Below are positions 1-9,440 of a stretch of DNA of 64,000 bases, in pieces. The stretch spans positions 110,046 to 174,045 of the forward strand of contig JAIXRC010000031.1 of assembly GCA_027485415.1 (NCBI GenBank), in the 5' to 3' direction. Position 1 is the first letter of the stretch; each line of letters opens with the position of its first letter. The position numbers and the translations under genes are program-made. The DNA comes from Cryomorphaceae bacterium (GTDB lineage: Bacteria; Bacteroidota; Bacteroidia; Flavobacteriales_D; Crocinitomicaceae). The notes below the pieces were generated by a model. The model was given only the letters and a program-made list of their open reading frames with translations, did no database searches and had not been told where the DNA came from.

Positions 1-63
1 CGATTATTATACCCCCACCATCTTTGTCTCAGAAAACGGAAAACAACTTTAAAAACGAATATC

Positions 64-2196
64 ATGAAAAAGCAAAACAACCTCGGAATCTTATTAGCAG
101 GAATGCTAGGATTAAGCGCTTTAAGCACAAACGCTCAAAACAGCGCTGTTTGGGCACGAATTTATGACGATGTGCAAATGCCAAGCGTTCTTCCCAATGG
201 AACCATCGGTGCCGCTAACGGTACATTTGCCAGTGCTCTGAATCAAGTGGGAGTTACCCACGTTGCTCAGGCATTGCCCAATTCAAAAAACGAACAATTA
301 TTGAACGTAGTGTCGTTTGAATGCGCTTGCGACGAAAACACCTTAACGCAAACTTTAAGAAACTTTCCGAACCTTGTCGCTGAAATTGAACGTGCTCCTG
401 AATACCACACGCTTTATGTTCCCAACGATTACCATGCGGCCTTTGGTTCAAACTATGCCCTTGACCTGATCAAAGCTCCGCAAGCTTGGGACCTTTCGCA
501 TTCGAGCAGTGCATTTGTTGTGGGGATCAGCGATGAGAACTTGAACCCATCGCACGAGGAATTAGCGGGGAAAATCACCTATTATGATAGCAACAACAGT
601 TTATCTCCTGATCACGGAACAGCGGTTGCGAGCCTCGCAGCAGGAAATACCGAGAATTTTGTTGGAAGCAGTTCTATTGGATTCAATTCTTCCATCGCGT
701 TTTATAAAATGGACTTCAATGAACTTCTAGTTGCCACGTATGCAGGAATTGATGTAATCAACATCAGTTGGTTTTCTGGATGTACTCCCAGCTCATTTGA
801 ACAAGCGGTTATAGATGAGGTATATAGCAATGGAACCTTTATCATTGCAGCAGCGGGTAACGGAACAACTTGCGGAGATGCAAGTGCATTAACCTATCCC
901 GCAGCCTACGATCGCGTATTTGCTGTAACGAGCATCGGAGATCACGATAACCACGAGGCAATTATTGGAGATCCTTCTACAGCGCATCAACACAACGGTC
1001 GAGTTGACTTAAGTGCACCCGGTTTTGATATCAATATTCCGTTGGATGCAACCCATTATGGAACGGCGTCTGGGTCTTCATTAGCCGCTCCATTTGTTAC
1101 AGGTACGGTTGCTCTCATGTTAAGTGCAAATCCGTGCTTAAGCAATGATCAAATCGAGACTATCCTTAAAAATACTGCGCATGACATCGATGCCGTGAAT
1201 CCTTCCTATGCAGGACTTTTAGGGGCAGGAAGGCTTAATGCTTTCGACGCAGTGCAAGCAGCTTTGCAAGCACCTAATACCTTAGATTTAACCATTCATA
1301 CGCACAACGGATGTGTTGAGGGTGAGGGAAGCATTGCCCTAAGTCCTTCCAACGGTCAGGAGCCTTACCAATACGTTTGGAGTAATGGAGCGACCGGTGT
1401 TAATAATACGGGATTAAACTCTGGTAACTATGCTGTAACGCTCATTGATGCACATGGGTGTACACTTTCTCAAAACATGGTAATTCACAATTCTACACCG
1501 GTAATCGATAACAGTATTGTACACAACGTAATCTGCAACGGAGGAGAAAACGGATCCATCAATGTAACCGTCGCACAAGGAAACCCAACATATACTTACA
1601 CGTGGAACAATGGAGCAACAGGGAGTACGGTTTCCGACCTTGCCGCTGGCAACTACCAAGTAACCGTGACGGATATCAACGGATGCAGCACCTTTGGCCA
1701 CTTCTACGTAACGGAACCGCAAGCTTTGGAAATCACCGCTGACATCGATGCAGATTTTGGCAACAACGATGGAAAAATCAAACTTACGGTTAACGGAGGG
1801 ACTCCTGGATATACATTTGAATGGTCTAATGGTGCTACCACTCAGAACATCGGAGGGTTGGAAGCTGGAACTTACACGGTTACCATTACGGATGCCAATG
1901 GATGTGTAACTGAAATGGACTTCGTAGTAGAAAACGAAACCACCGCAAACACGATTTCGTTGATGGATGTAAGTTTATTCCTATCACCTAATCCTTCTGA
2001 CGGAGACGTTCGCATCAAGTGGAAAGGAGCCGCTTCTCAATTAATCATTGTCAACCAAATGGGAAGTGTGATATTGACAAAGAAAATTTTTAACACACAA
2101 ACCACAGAAGTATTAGACCTTCCATCGGGATTGTACTCTGTGAAAGTGATTGGTGTGAATGGATCAACCGCAAGCCGACAGCTGGTAATTATTTAA
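64..2196 (+). CDS. S8 (subtilisin-like) serine peptidase with SprB-type repeats and a T9SS type A sorting domain
   Basis: Signal peptide; DHGTAVAS (His) and GTASGSSLAAPFVTG (Ser) motifs; three repeats of WSNGAT..GL.AG.Y.VT..D..GC; C-terminal LSPNPSDGDVRIKW...SGLYSVKVIGVNGSTASRQLVI sorting domain. Confidence 0.93.
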   Translation: MKKQNNLGILLAGMLGLSALSTNAQNSAVWARIYDDVQMPSVLPNGTIGAANGTFASALNQVGVTHVAQALPNSKNEQLLNVVSFECACDENTLTQTLRNFPNLVAEIERAPEYHTLYVPNDYHAAFGSNYALDLIKAPQAWDLSHSSSAFVVGISDENLNPSHEELAGKITYYDSNNSLSPDHGTAVASLAAGNTENFVGSSSIGFNSSIAFYKMDFNELLVATYAGIDVINISWFSGCTPSSFEQAVIDEVYSNGTFIIAAAGNGTTCGDASALTYPAAYDRVFAVTSIGDHDNHEAIIGDPSTAHQHNGRVDLSAPGFDINIPLDATHYGTASGSSLAAPFVTGTVALMLSANPCLSNDQIETILKNTAHDIDAVNPSYAGLLGAGRLNAFDAVQAALQAPNTLDLTIHTHNGCVEGEGSIALSPSNGQEPYQYVWSNGATGVNNTGLNSGNYAVTLIDAHGCTLSQNMVIHNSTPVIDNSIVHNVICNGGENGSINVTVAQGNPTYTYTWNNGATGSTVSDLAAGNYQVTVTDINGCSTFGHFYVTEPQALEITADIDADFGNNDGKIKLTVNGGTPGYTFEWSNGATTQNIGGLEAGTYTVTITDANGCVTEMDFVVENETTANTISLMDVSLFLSPNPSDGDVRIKWKGAASQLIIVNQMGSVILTKKIFNTQTTEVLDLPSGLYSVKVIGVNGSTASRQLVII

Positions 2197-2214
2197 GGAG
2201 GATTTTTAAGAAAG

Positions 2215-2242
2215 GAAAGGGACTTCGGTCCCTTTTTTTTTT
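2215..2242 (+). terminator. Rho-independent terminator after the S8 peptidase
   Basis: aaaggga-cttcgg-tcccttttttttt hairpin and T-run just after the stop. Confidence 0.85.
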
Positions 2243-2343
2243 AACTTAGAAAAAAAAAAAAAAAAAAAAACAATCTATACCGAATACAAATTTTACTAAT
2301 TCTTTTTTTTGTTAGCTGCTCGAAAAAAAAGGTTTGTAATAAA

Positions 2344-2652
2344 TTGCCCTTAGGGACTTATACTGGTGAATTTGTAACAACGCAAGGTGTCCTACTACCG
2401 AATCAAACGTTGCAATTAACTGAAGTGACGTCATCCTATTTGGTAATTAACGGCACCAATATTAGTCGTAACGAATGTTCAGTAATGGGCACATTTTTAT
2501 ACTTACCACTTTTATATCAAGGTGGTCCAGTTACGATTCAGGGACAAATTAGCAAAAAGAAAGGAAAGTATATTCTGGATGGAATTTTTAACACAACCCA
2601 GTTTCCTGTGGCTCAACCTCATTCAGGAACCTTTAAATTAAAACAGAACTGA
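2344..2652 (+). CDS. Small putative lipoprotein; called TTG start is probably too short
   Basis: The open frame extends upstream as ...NNLYRIQILLILFFVSCSKKKVCNKLPLGTYTG, with a lipobox-like FFVSC, but without an ATG because it runs into a poly-A tract. Confidence 0.5.
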   Translation: MPLGTYTGEFVTTQGVLLPNQTLQLTEVTSSYLVINGTNISRNECSVMGTFLYLPLLYQGGPVTIQGQISKKKGKYILDGIFNTTQFPVAQPHSGTFKLKQN

Positions 2653-2714
2653 AAATTAAAACCATGAAATCTATTTCTTTACAGTTAGCTCTAATTAAAG
2701 AATAATTAAAAAAC

Positions 2715-2738
2715 AAAAAGGGGCCGAAGCCCCTTTTT
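2715..2738. terminator. Bidirectional terminator between convergent genes
   Basis: aaaaaGGGGC-cgaa-GCCCCttttt. Confidence 0.85.
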
Positions 2739-2760
2739 GTTTTTTAAACTGAAATAATCT

Positions 2761-3738
2761 TTACTTATATAAAGTTCTTTTCACGGCCTTAATCAGGCGA
2801 TCCACATTCGGAAGTGCCTCATCGATAAGCGTCGGAGAGAATGCGAAAGGTGTATCGGTTTGTGTAACTCTTTCTACCGGCGCATCCAAATAATCAAAGG
2901 CATAACGCTGTAAGTGGTATGCAATCTCGGAGGAGATGCTTGCCAGTGGCCAAGATTCTTCTAAAACAACGCAACGATTGGTCTTTTTAATAGAATTAAC
3001 CACACATGCGTAATCAATGGGGCGGATGGTACGTAAATCGATGATTTCAATATGGATGTTCTCTTTAGCAAGAATTTCGGCAGCCTCATGAGCCACTTTA
3101 ATAATTTTACCAAAAGAAACCACCGTCACATCACTTCCCTTTCGTTTAATATCTGCGACACCAATAGGAATAATAAACTCACCTTCTGGAACTTCCCCTT
3201 TATCGCCGTACATTTTCTCAGATTCGAGAAATACTACAGGATCTTCGTCGCGAATCGCGGCTTTCAAAAGGCCTTTTGCATCCGCTGGGGTTGAGGGGGT
3301 AATTACTTTCAATCCTGGAACATGAGCGTAGAATGCCTCAAAACTTTGGGAATGCGTGGCGGCTAATTGACCAGCTGTACCGTTACCGCCACGAAAAACG
3401 ATGGGGCAATGGTATTGTCCTCCAGACATTTGCAACATTTTAGCGGCAGAATTAATAATTTGGTCTGCTGCAAGAATCGCAAAATTCCAGGTCATAAACT
3501 CAACGATTGGCCGCAAACCGTTCATGGATGCGCCAACGGCAATCCCGGCAAAACCTAACTCAGCAATAGGAGTATCGATTACGCGCTTAGGGCCGAACTC
3601 GTCCAACATTCCTTGCGAAACTTTATAAGCACCGTTGTATTCAGCAACTTCTTCACCTAAGAGCAAAACGGATGGATCTCTGCGCATTTCTTCCGACATA
3701 GCCTCACGCAGTGCTTCTCGAAATTGAAGTGTTTTCAT
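2761..3738 (-). CDS. pdhB: Pyruvate dehydrogenase E1 component, beta subunit
   Basis: MKTLQFREALREAMSEEMRRDPSVLLLGEEVAEYNGAYKVSQGM..., full-length transketolase-like E1 beta. Confidence 0.93.
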   Translation of the reverse strand: MKTLQFREALREAMSEEMRRDPSVLLLGEEVAEYNGAYKVSQGMLDEFGPKRVIDTPIAELGFAGIAVGASMNGLRPIVEFMTWNFAILAADQIINSAAKMLQMSGGQYHCPIVFRGGNGTAGQLAATHSQSFEAFYAHVPGLKVITPSTPADAKGLLKAAIRDEDPVVFLESEKMYGDKGEVPEGEFIIPIGVADIKRKGSDVTVVSFGKIIKVAHEAAEILAKENIHIEIIDLRTIRPIDYACVVNSIKKTNRCVVLEESWPLASISSEIAYHLQRYAFDYLDAPVERVTQTDTPFAFSPTLIDEALPNVDRLIKAVKRTLYK

Positions 3739-3759
3739 GGTTATACTTTTAAAATTTAA

Positions 3760-4983
3760 TTAAGCGGCCGAAAGCCTTTTTATATTCGTTTTATCAAAAA
3801 TCAACCGAGCATAATTGACATCCACGTGGAACTTTTTCTTGGAGGTCGATGGCAAATCGTACATGGCATCCATAAAAACCGCCTCGACAATAGATCTGAG
3901 TCCACGAGCTCCCAATTGAAACTCCATGGCCTTATCCACGATAAAATCCAATACCTCTTGATCGAAGGTGAGCTTTACATCGTCCATTTCAAATAAGCGA
4001 ACAAATTGTTTCATGAGCGCATTTTTCGGTTCCGTTAAAATCCGTTTTAACGCTTGACGGTCCAAAGGAGTGAGGTAAGAGAGCACAGGAAACCTTCCTA
4101 TCAATTCAGGAATAAGCCCGTAGGATTTTAAATCGAGTGGAGAAATATTGCGAAGTAGATCGTTGTTTTCAATGCGCTCATGTTCCAAACTAGAAAAGCC
4201 AATGGTGCTTTTATTGACCCTGCTCGCAATCATTTTCTCTATGCCATCAAAAGCTCCACCGCAGATAAAGAGAATGTTGCGCGTATCCACTTGAATCATC
4301 TTCTGATCTGGGTGCTTTCTGCCCCCTTGTGGCGGAACATTGACAACGGCTCCTTCAAGGAGTTTTAATAGCGCCTGTTGAACCCCTTCCCCTGACACAT
4401 CACGGGTAATCGAAGGATTATCGCTTTTGCGTGCGATTTTGTCCATTTCATCAATAAACACTATGCCCATTTGAGCTCTTTCAACATCGTAATCGGCCGC
4501 CTGTAACAGCCGAACTAGGATGTTTTCAACATCTTCGCCCACATAACCTGCTTCCGTAAGAACCGTTGCATCTGCGATGCAAAAAGGCACTTCTAACAGC
4601 CGAGCTATCGTTTTAGCCAACAAGGTTTTCCCTGTACCTGTTCTTCCCACCAAGACCACATTGGACTTTTCAATGTCAACTTCATCTTTGGTGTTGGCGA
4701 ACGTGATTCGTTTATAGTGATTGTACACCGCCACGCTTAGCACCTTTTTAGCTTCTTCCTGTCCGATTACATATTCATCTAGGAGCGCATTGATTTCTTT
4801 CGGCTTAAGACTCTTGAAGGTATTTTTTGTCGTCGATACGTTGGGTTTTTTACGTTCTGAATCCACGATTCGCGAAGCTTGTACCACACAATCATCGCAA
4901 ATCAAGGCAGAAATTCCCGAAATTAAGACGTTGGGAGGATTTACCTCTTTACCACAAAAAGAACATTCTTTTTTAGCGGGCAT
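3760..4983 (-). CDS. clpX: ATP-dependent Clp protease ATP-binding subunit ClpX
   Basis: N-terminal Cys4 zinc finger (CSFCGKE...CDDC), Walker A GRTGTGKT, full-length ClpX. Confidence 0.96.
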   Translation of the reverse strand: MPAKKECSFCGKEVNPPNVLISGISALICDDCVVQASRIVDSERKKPNVSTTKNTFKSLKPKEINALLDEYVIGQEEAKKVLSVAVYNHYKRITFANTKDEVDIEKSNVVLVGRTGTGKTLLAKTIARLLEVPFCIADATVLTEAGYVGEDVENILVRLLQAADYDVERAQMGIVFIDEMDKIARKSDNPSITRDVSGEGVQQALLKLLEGAVVNVPPQGGRKHPDQKMIQVDTRNILFICGGAFDGIEKMIASRVNKSTIGFSSLEHERIENNDLLRNISPLDLKSYGLIPELIGRFPVLSYLTPLDRQALKRILTEPKNALMKQFVRLFEMDDVKLTFDQEVLDFIVDKAMEFQLGARGLRSIVEAVFMDAMYDLPSTSKKKFHVDVNYARLIFDKTNIKRLSAA

Positions 4984-4984
4984 A

Positions 4985-5653
4985 TTATTTTGGATTACGT
5001 ATCAAGACCTCGTCAATCATTCCATAACTTTTTGCTTCCTCGGAGGTCATCCAATAATCACGATCGGAATCAGCATATACCTTATCATACTCTTGTTTTG
5101 AATGGTAAGCGATGATATCGTAAAGCTCCTTTTTCAACTTTTGAATTTCACGCGCCGTTATTTCTATGTCCGATGCCTGACCTTGTGCCCCTCCAAGCGG
5201 TTGGTGTATCATTACACGAGCATGTTTCAAGGCGCTTCGTTTGCCTTCCGCGCCCGCACACAATAGAACTGCCCCCATCGACGCCGCTATTCCTGTACAA
5301 ATTGTCGCAACATCCGGACGGATGTACTGCATACAATCATAAATGCCCAGTCCGGCATATACCGATCCACCGGGAGAATTCATATAAATTTGAATGTCTT
5401 TTTTAGCATCCAACGATTCTAAAAATAACAACTGTGCATTAATAATATTGGCAACTTGGTCGTTGATACCCGTACCCAGGAAGATGATTCGATCCATCAT
5501 CAATCGGGAAAAAACGTCCATCTGGGTCATATTCATCGGTCGTTCTTCAATAATATATGGCGTCATGGAGGACTCAATAAAGTGCCCCACATGCATGCTA
5601 TTGATCCCATGATGCTTCGTTGCATATTTTAAAAACTCTCTTCCTTCGTTCAT
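4985..5653 (-). CDS. clpP: ATP-dependent Clp protease proteolytic subunit ClpP
   Basis: [28 protein letters not shown]...[11 protein letters not shown]...HQPLGG; start trimmed to MNEGREFLK because the longer ORF overlaps the divergent gene. Confidence 0.94.
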   Translation of the reverse strand: MNEGREFLKYATKHHGINSMHVGHFIESSMTPYIIEERPMNMTQMDVFSRLMMDRIIFLGTGINDQVANIINAQLLFLESLDAKKDIQIYMNSPGGSVYAGLGIYDCMQYIRPDVATICTGIAASMGAVLLCAGAEGKRSALKHARVMIHQPLGGAQGQASDIEITAREIQKLKKELYDIIAYHSKQEYDKVYADSDRDYWMTSEEAKSYGMIDEVLIRNPK

Positions 5654-5705
5654 TTGATTAAATTTAGACCTCAAAAATAACCAATTCGAAGCATAAGACC
5701 CGCGA

Positions 5706-6644
5706 ATGCGCACAAAATTTCATCGAATTCCCGATGTATCTGCTTTAAAAAATCGCAGGATACTCTTCGCCGCTTTAAATTGGGGCATGGGTCATGTTGG
5801 ACGTTCCATTCCCTTGCTTAAGCGACTAACGGACCAAGGCAATTGCATTATCGTAGCGTGTAATAGCCATCAAGAAGCCATTTATCGCAACTATTTTAAC
5901 GATTTGATTTATAAGCCCCTTGGTGATTATCCTTTTATTTTCAACCACCGAGGGTTCAGGTCACACGATTTTATTAAAAGCATTCCAAGCTTATTTCAAC
6001 AACACCGGCACGAGAAAAAATACGTAGAGGAAATCGTCCATGAGGAGAATATCGATATCATATTGAGCGACCACCGTTACGGGTTTCGGCATCCTCGCGT
6101 AGAAAGCATCTTTATTACCCACCAATGCCACTTACCCGTTCCTTGGTATGGTTTTATTATCCAAGCCATGCACCGGTATTTAATGCATCGATTTCAAGGA
6201 TGCTGGATCGTGGACTCGGAAACCGAACGATGGGCGGGGAAACTCTCAAAAAAACCAAATATTCCAAGCAAATATCTCGGGGGTTTATCGCGCTTCAACA
6301 ACCCATCGAAAGCCAAAAAAGGAACCGTCTTAGTGCTGAATGGTCCGAAGGAATTTCACCCCTTGCTGATTCAACATTTTCAGCAAGAAATACCAACAGT
6401 TGATTGCGTTATTGGCACACATTCGCTCATTCCCGAAGGGATACCGCAAATTACAGATTGGGTAAAGGCGGACCAACTTTTAATGAACGCGAAAACTGTA
6501 ATAAGTTTTTGCGGATATTCCACACTGCTAGATGTCGAGGCTTTAAAATGTGAATGGCGATGCATACCTACTCCCGGTCAGTTCGAACAGCACTATTTAT
6601 TCCAACAAAAAACCCTCCGAGAAGGAGGGTTTGAAAAAAAATAG
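5706..6644 (+). CDS. Glycosyltransferase-like protein (MurG/GT28-like fold)
   Basis: RRILFAALNWGMGHVGRSIPLLKRL N-terminus and VISFCGYSTLLDVEALKCEWRCIPTPGQFEQHY C-terminus. Confidence 0.65.
   Translation: MRTKFHRIPDVSALKNRRILFAALNWGMGHVGRSIPLLKRLTDQGNCIIVACNSHQEAIYRNYFNDLIYKPLGDYPFIFNHRGFRSHDFIKSIPSLFQQHRHEKKYVEEIVHEENIDIILSDHRYGFRHPRVESIFITHQCHLPVPWYGFIIQAMHRYLMHRFQGCWIVDSETERWAGKLSKKPNIPSKYLGGLSRFNNPSKAKKGTVLVLNGPKEFHPLLIQHFQQEIPTVDCVIGTHSLIPEGIPQITDWVKADQLLMNAKTVISFCGYSTLLDVEALKCEWRCIPTPGQFEQHYLFQQKTLREGGFEKK
6610..6632 (-). terminator. Terminator for the minus-strand OmpA-like gene, inside the 3' end of the opposing CDS
   Basis: aaaccctcc-gagaa-ggagggttt perfect 9-bp stem; the T-run lies on the minus-strand side. 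Confidence 0.75.
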
Positions 6645-6654
6645 AAGGTATGTT

Positions 6655-8370
6655 TTATTTTACCGCTGCGTTAAACGTTGCGTCTTCCATCAGCTTGATA
6701 AATTCACGGTCTTTCGACGCTTTTTCACGGTATGCCGCATTTTTAGAAATCGCAGACTTTAAATTACTTACTACCGCATCTACTCCCGCATTGGAACGAG
6801 CAGCAATAATCGCCTTCAAATAGTAACCATCTGCCGTTTCTTTATCAGAACTTGCGGCTAAGGTTTTACTTGCATCATCTAACGACCCTACCAATACTTG
6901 AGCCAAGGCTTTATTGAAGGAGGCAGACGACATAGCGCTAACCGCTGAACTGTATTTACCTTCAAGTATTGCAATGATAGCGTTGTTATACCCAACTTCT
7001 GGAGCTTTTGAATTTTTAATCTGTGACAATAATTTCTTCGCTGTAGCTCGGTCTCCGTTGGCCATCGCCACCCCTGCCAAATTGTTTTTAGTATTGGCAT
7101 TATCCGAAATGCTAATAGCTTTATCTAGGTTTGTTTTGGCCTTACTTACATTTCCCTGCAACAAGGCAATGGCTCCAGAATTATTCAACATTTGAGCGTT
7201 GGTGGGATAAATCATTAATGCGGCGTCATAGATTTTTGCTTGTTCTTTGATGTCCTTTGTCAAAGTAGACGCTACAAATAACAATTCTTCAGCATTCAAA
7301 GAAGCAGGTGCGGTTGCAGCAGCATTTCTCAGTTCATCATCGCTCAGACCTTGCTTAGTATACTTCACCGAAATCTGCGAGCGACGCAACTTCGGGAAAA
7401 TATCTTTCTCCAACTGCGTAAATCCTTTACCTAAAGCATAGATATCTTTTTCTTTGTTATCGTTTTGTCCACCAACCGATAGCACTCTAAGAAAAAGATC
7501 TTTTTGATCTTGCTGAATGGTGGTGTTGGCGGTCAATTCTTCTATGAACCCTTTCAAATCCTCACCCAATCCTTCAATAGAATACATCGTTGAGTCGGTA
7601 TATTGCATCAATTTATTGGCTTTCATTAAGGCAATAAACGCATTTCTTGCCGAACGAGAACGGCTACCGGATAATCCTTTGTTAAAGTTTTCCTCACCAT
7701 CTGGGGAAGCATAGGCTAAGATTTCAAAGGAGTTGATTTTAATCTTTGGATCGTTTTGTACGGCCTTTAACCAATTCACCAATTCCATGATGTCCTTATC
7801 CTTCATTTCATTGGCACGAACATCCGATTTCCCTTTCAAATAATTTACATTCGCAGATTTGGTTGAATCACCACTTCGAGGAATAGTATTTGTTTCTTGC
7901 AAAACTTTAAAATTCTTTTGAACTAAAAGAGGGGTAATAACGGTGGCATCGGCTAGTTTAGTGGAAGGAATTGCTTCTTTTCCTTTTTCCTTAGAGCCTT
8001 TGAAAACTTTGCCCGTGAAGGTTAAATCAGCCGCTTCCATGGAGGGGTCGTAGGCTACCACTTCGGTAAAAGTCGCACTTCCGCCTGGCTTAAAGGTAAT
8101 AGATTGACCGTTTCCTGTAGCTTTCTCTCCTTGAATTTTCCACATGGACAATTTGGTATTACCTAGCATAGGGCTAATTTCTACGCTAATTTTCTTTTTG
8201 ATTCCTTTTGGCGGAATATTAACCGTTACTGAAATTGCAACACTATCTCCATGCAGTTCCAAGGGATTTGGAGTTGTAGAATAACTTAGATCTTTCAACT
8301 GATCGCAACTCACCAACGAGCCACCAACCACAGCTGCTAATAACAATCCTGAGTAAAAGCTTAGCTTCAT
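6655..8370 (-). CDS. Lipoprotein with OmpA-like and tetratricopeptide-like regions
   Basis: Lipobox GGSLVSC; SFEILAYASPDGEENFNKGLSGSRSRSARNAF OmpA-like segment; TPR-like C-terminal half. Confidence 0.7.
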   Translation of the reverse strand: MKLSFYSGLLLAAVVGGSLVSCDQLKDLSYSTTPNPLELHGDSVAISVTVNIPPKGIKKKISVEISPMLGNTKLSMWKIQGEKATGNGQSITFKPGGSATFTEVVAYDPSMEAADLTFTGKVFKGSKEKGKEAIPSTKLADATVITPLLVQKNFKVLQETNTIPRSGDSTKSANVNYLKGKSDVRANEMKDKDIMELVNWLKAVQNDPKIKINSFEILAYASPDGEENFNKGLSGSRSRSARNAFIALMKANKLMQYTDSTMYSIEGLGEDLKGFIEELTANTTIQQDQKDLFLRVLSVGGQNDNKEKDIYALGKGFTQLEKDIFPKLRRSQISVKYTKQGLSDDELRNAAATAPASLNAEELLFVASTLTKDIKEQAKIYDAALMIYPTNAQMLNNSGAIALLQGNVSKAKTNLDKAISISDNANTKNNLAGVAMANGDRATAKKLLSQIKNSKAPEVGYNNAIIAILEGKYSSAVSAMSSASFNKALAQVLVGSLDDASKTLAASSDKETADGYYLKAIIAARSNAGVDAVVSNLKSAISKNAAYREKASKDREFIKLMEDATFNAAVK

Positions 8371-8427
8371 AATCGTAATAGTTTTTAATTTTTGGCTAAT
8401 TTAACAATTATTTGGATTAAAGAAAAA

Positions 8428-8835
8428 TTATCCAAGTTCGCGCAAAGGAATGTATACAAAATCTCTTTTTTCCCAATGCGGATGAGGAATGATGAGCTCT
8501 GGTTCGCTCAACTGATCGTTATTGTAAAAAATGATATCAATATCAATGATTCGATCCGTGTATCCTTTTGTACTTATATTCCGACCCATCTGCTTTTCGA
8601 TGGCTTTAACTGCACCTAGAAGTTCATGTGGAGTTAGCGGTGTTTCTATCCTCAAACACATGTTGCAAAAACGATTTTCCGAAATAAACCCCACAGGATT
8701 TGAATAGTAAAAGCTTGATCTTTTCGTTACGTTACCGACCTTGGAGGCCAATAAAACGATGGCTTTTTCTAAGTAAGCCTCTTTGTCACCAAGGTTGGAG
8801 CCTAAGGCGAGAGTAACTTGATTTAATCCTTCCAT
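8428..8835 (-). CDS. folK: 2-amino-4-hydroxy-6-hydroxymethyldihydropteridine diphosphokinase
   Basis: LALGSNLGDKEAYLEKA...DRIIDIDIIFYNN...PHPHWEKRDFVYIPL. Confidence 0.93.
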   Translation of the reverse strand: MEGLNQVTLALGSNLGDKEAYLEKAIVLLASKVGNVTKRSSFYYSNPVGFISENRFCNMCLRIETPLTPHELLGAVKAIEKQMGRNISTKGYTDRIIDIDIIFYNNDQLSEPELIIPHPHWEKRDFVYIPLRELG

Positions 8836-9440
8836 CGAAAGGATTGCAGCATTCTCTCCATGTCAAGCCCCAAATAATCCAGCGTAGGTCGTAAGCTATC
8901 GTAATTTGGTCGGCAATTCATCAAGACCTCGCCTCGCACGAATCGAGCACTTGAATCGGTAAGGTAAAATTGATAATTCGTGGCAACATCACCTTTCAGT
9001 TGAAAAAACGTTCCGTAAACCTTGTTATCTCGATTAATAAACTGCTTGAAATCAATTCTATCAGCCTTTATTTTATGTTGATCCACCTCTGCATTAGCCC
9101 TATTAATTAACTTATTCAAAGAATCTTGCCGATCGAAGCGAATCGCGTAAAAATAAAGCGAGCCATTTAAAGGACCTAAATCGAACTTTTGAAAGGAGGT
9201 CTTGCCATTACTTTCATTCGCCACCATCGCATAGTGCTTGGACAAATCAAAAGAGTAGGATACTAAATCGTTCTTCACCGAGTATTTGAAATACTGATGA
9301 GCAGGAAGATTTGTTCGCAAAAAACAGGGAGGTTTTGGCACTAAGGGTTTGTCCTTGTCACCGTCTAAAAAATAACTGCACGAAGAAAGCAAAACCAAGC
9401 ACAAAATTCCCCCGAAAATTAGACTATTAACCCGGCTCAT
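8823..9440 (-). CDS. gldD: Gliding motility lipoprotein GldD
   Basis: Lipobox SSCSY; position directly after gldE with ATGA overlap; C-terminal SDSSARFVRGEVLMNCRPNYDSLRPTLDYL. Start trimmed to MSRVNSL. Confidence 0.82.
   Translation of the reverse strand: MSRVNSLIFGGILCLVLLSSCSYFLDGDKDKPLVPKPPCFLRTNLPAHQYFKYSVKNDLVSYSFDLSKHYAMVANESNGKTSFQKFDLGPLNGSLYFYAIRFDRQDSLNKLINRANAEVDQHKIKADRIDFKQFINRDNKVYGTFFQLKGDVATNYQFYLTDSSARFVRGEVLMNCRPNYDSLRPTLDYLGLDMERMLQSFRWKD

Noticed and set aside
1414-1722. 102-aa minus-strand ORF in the S8 peptidase
   Set aside because: Antisense shadow of the SprB repeat region.
2664-2705. Tiny ORF MKSISLQLALIKE*
   Set aside because: Only 13 codons before a stop; looks like a truncated leader at most, no supporting signal.
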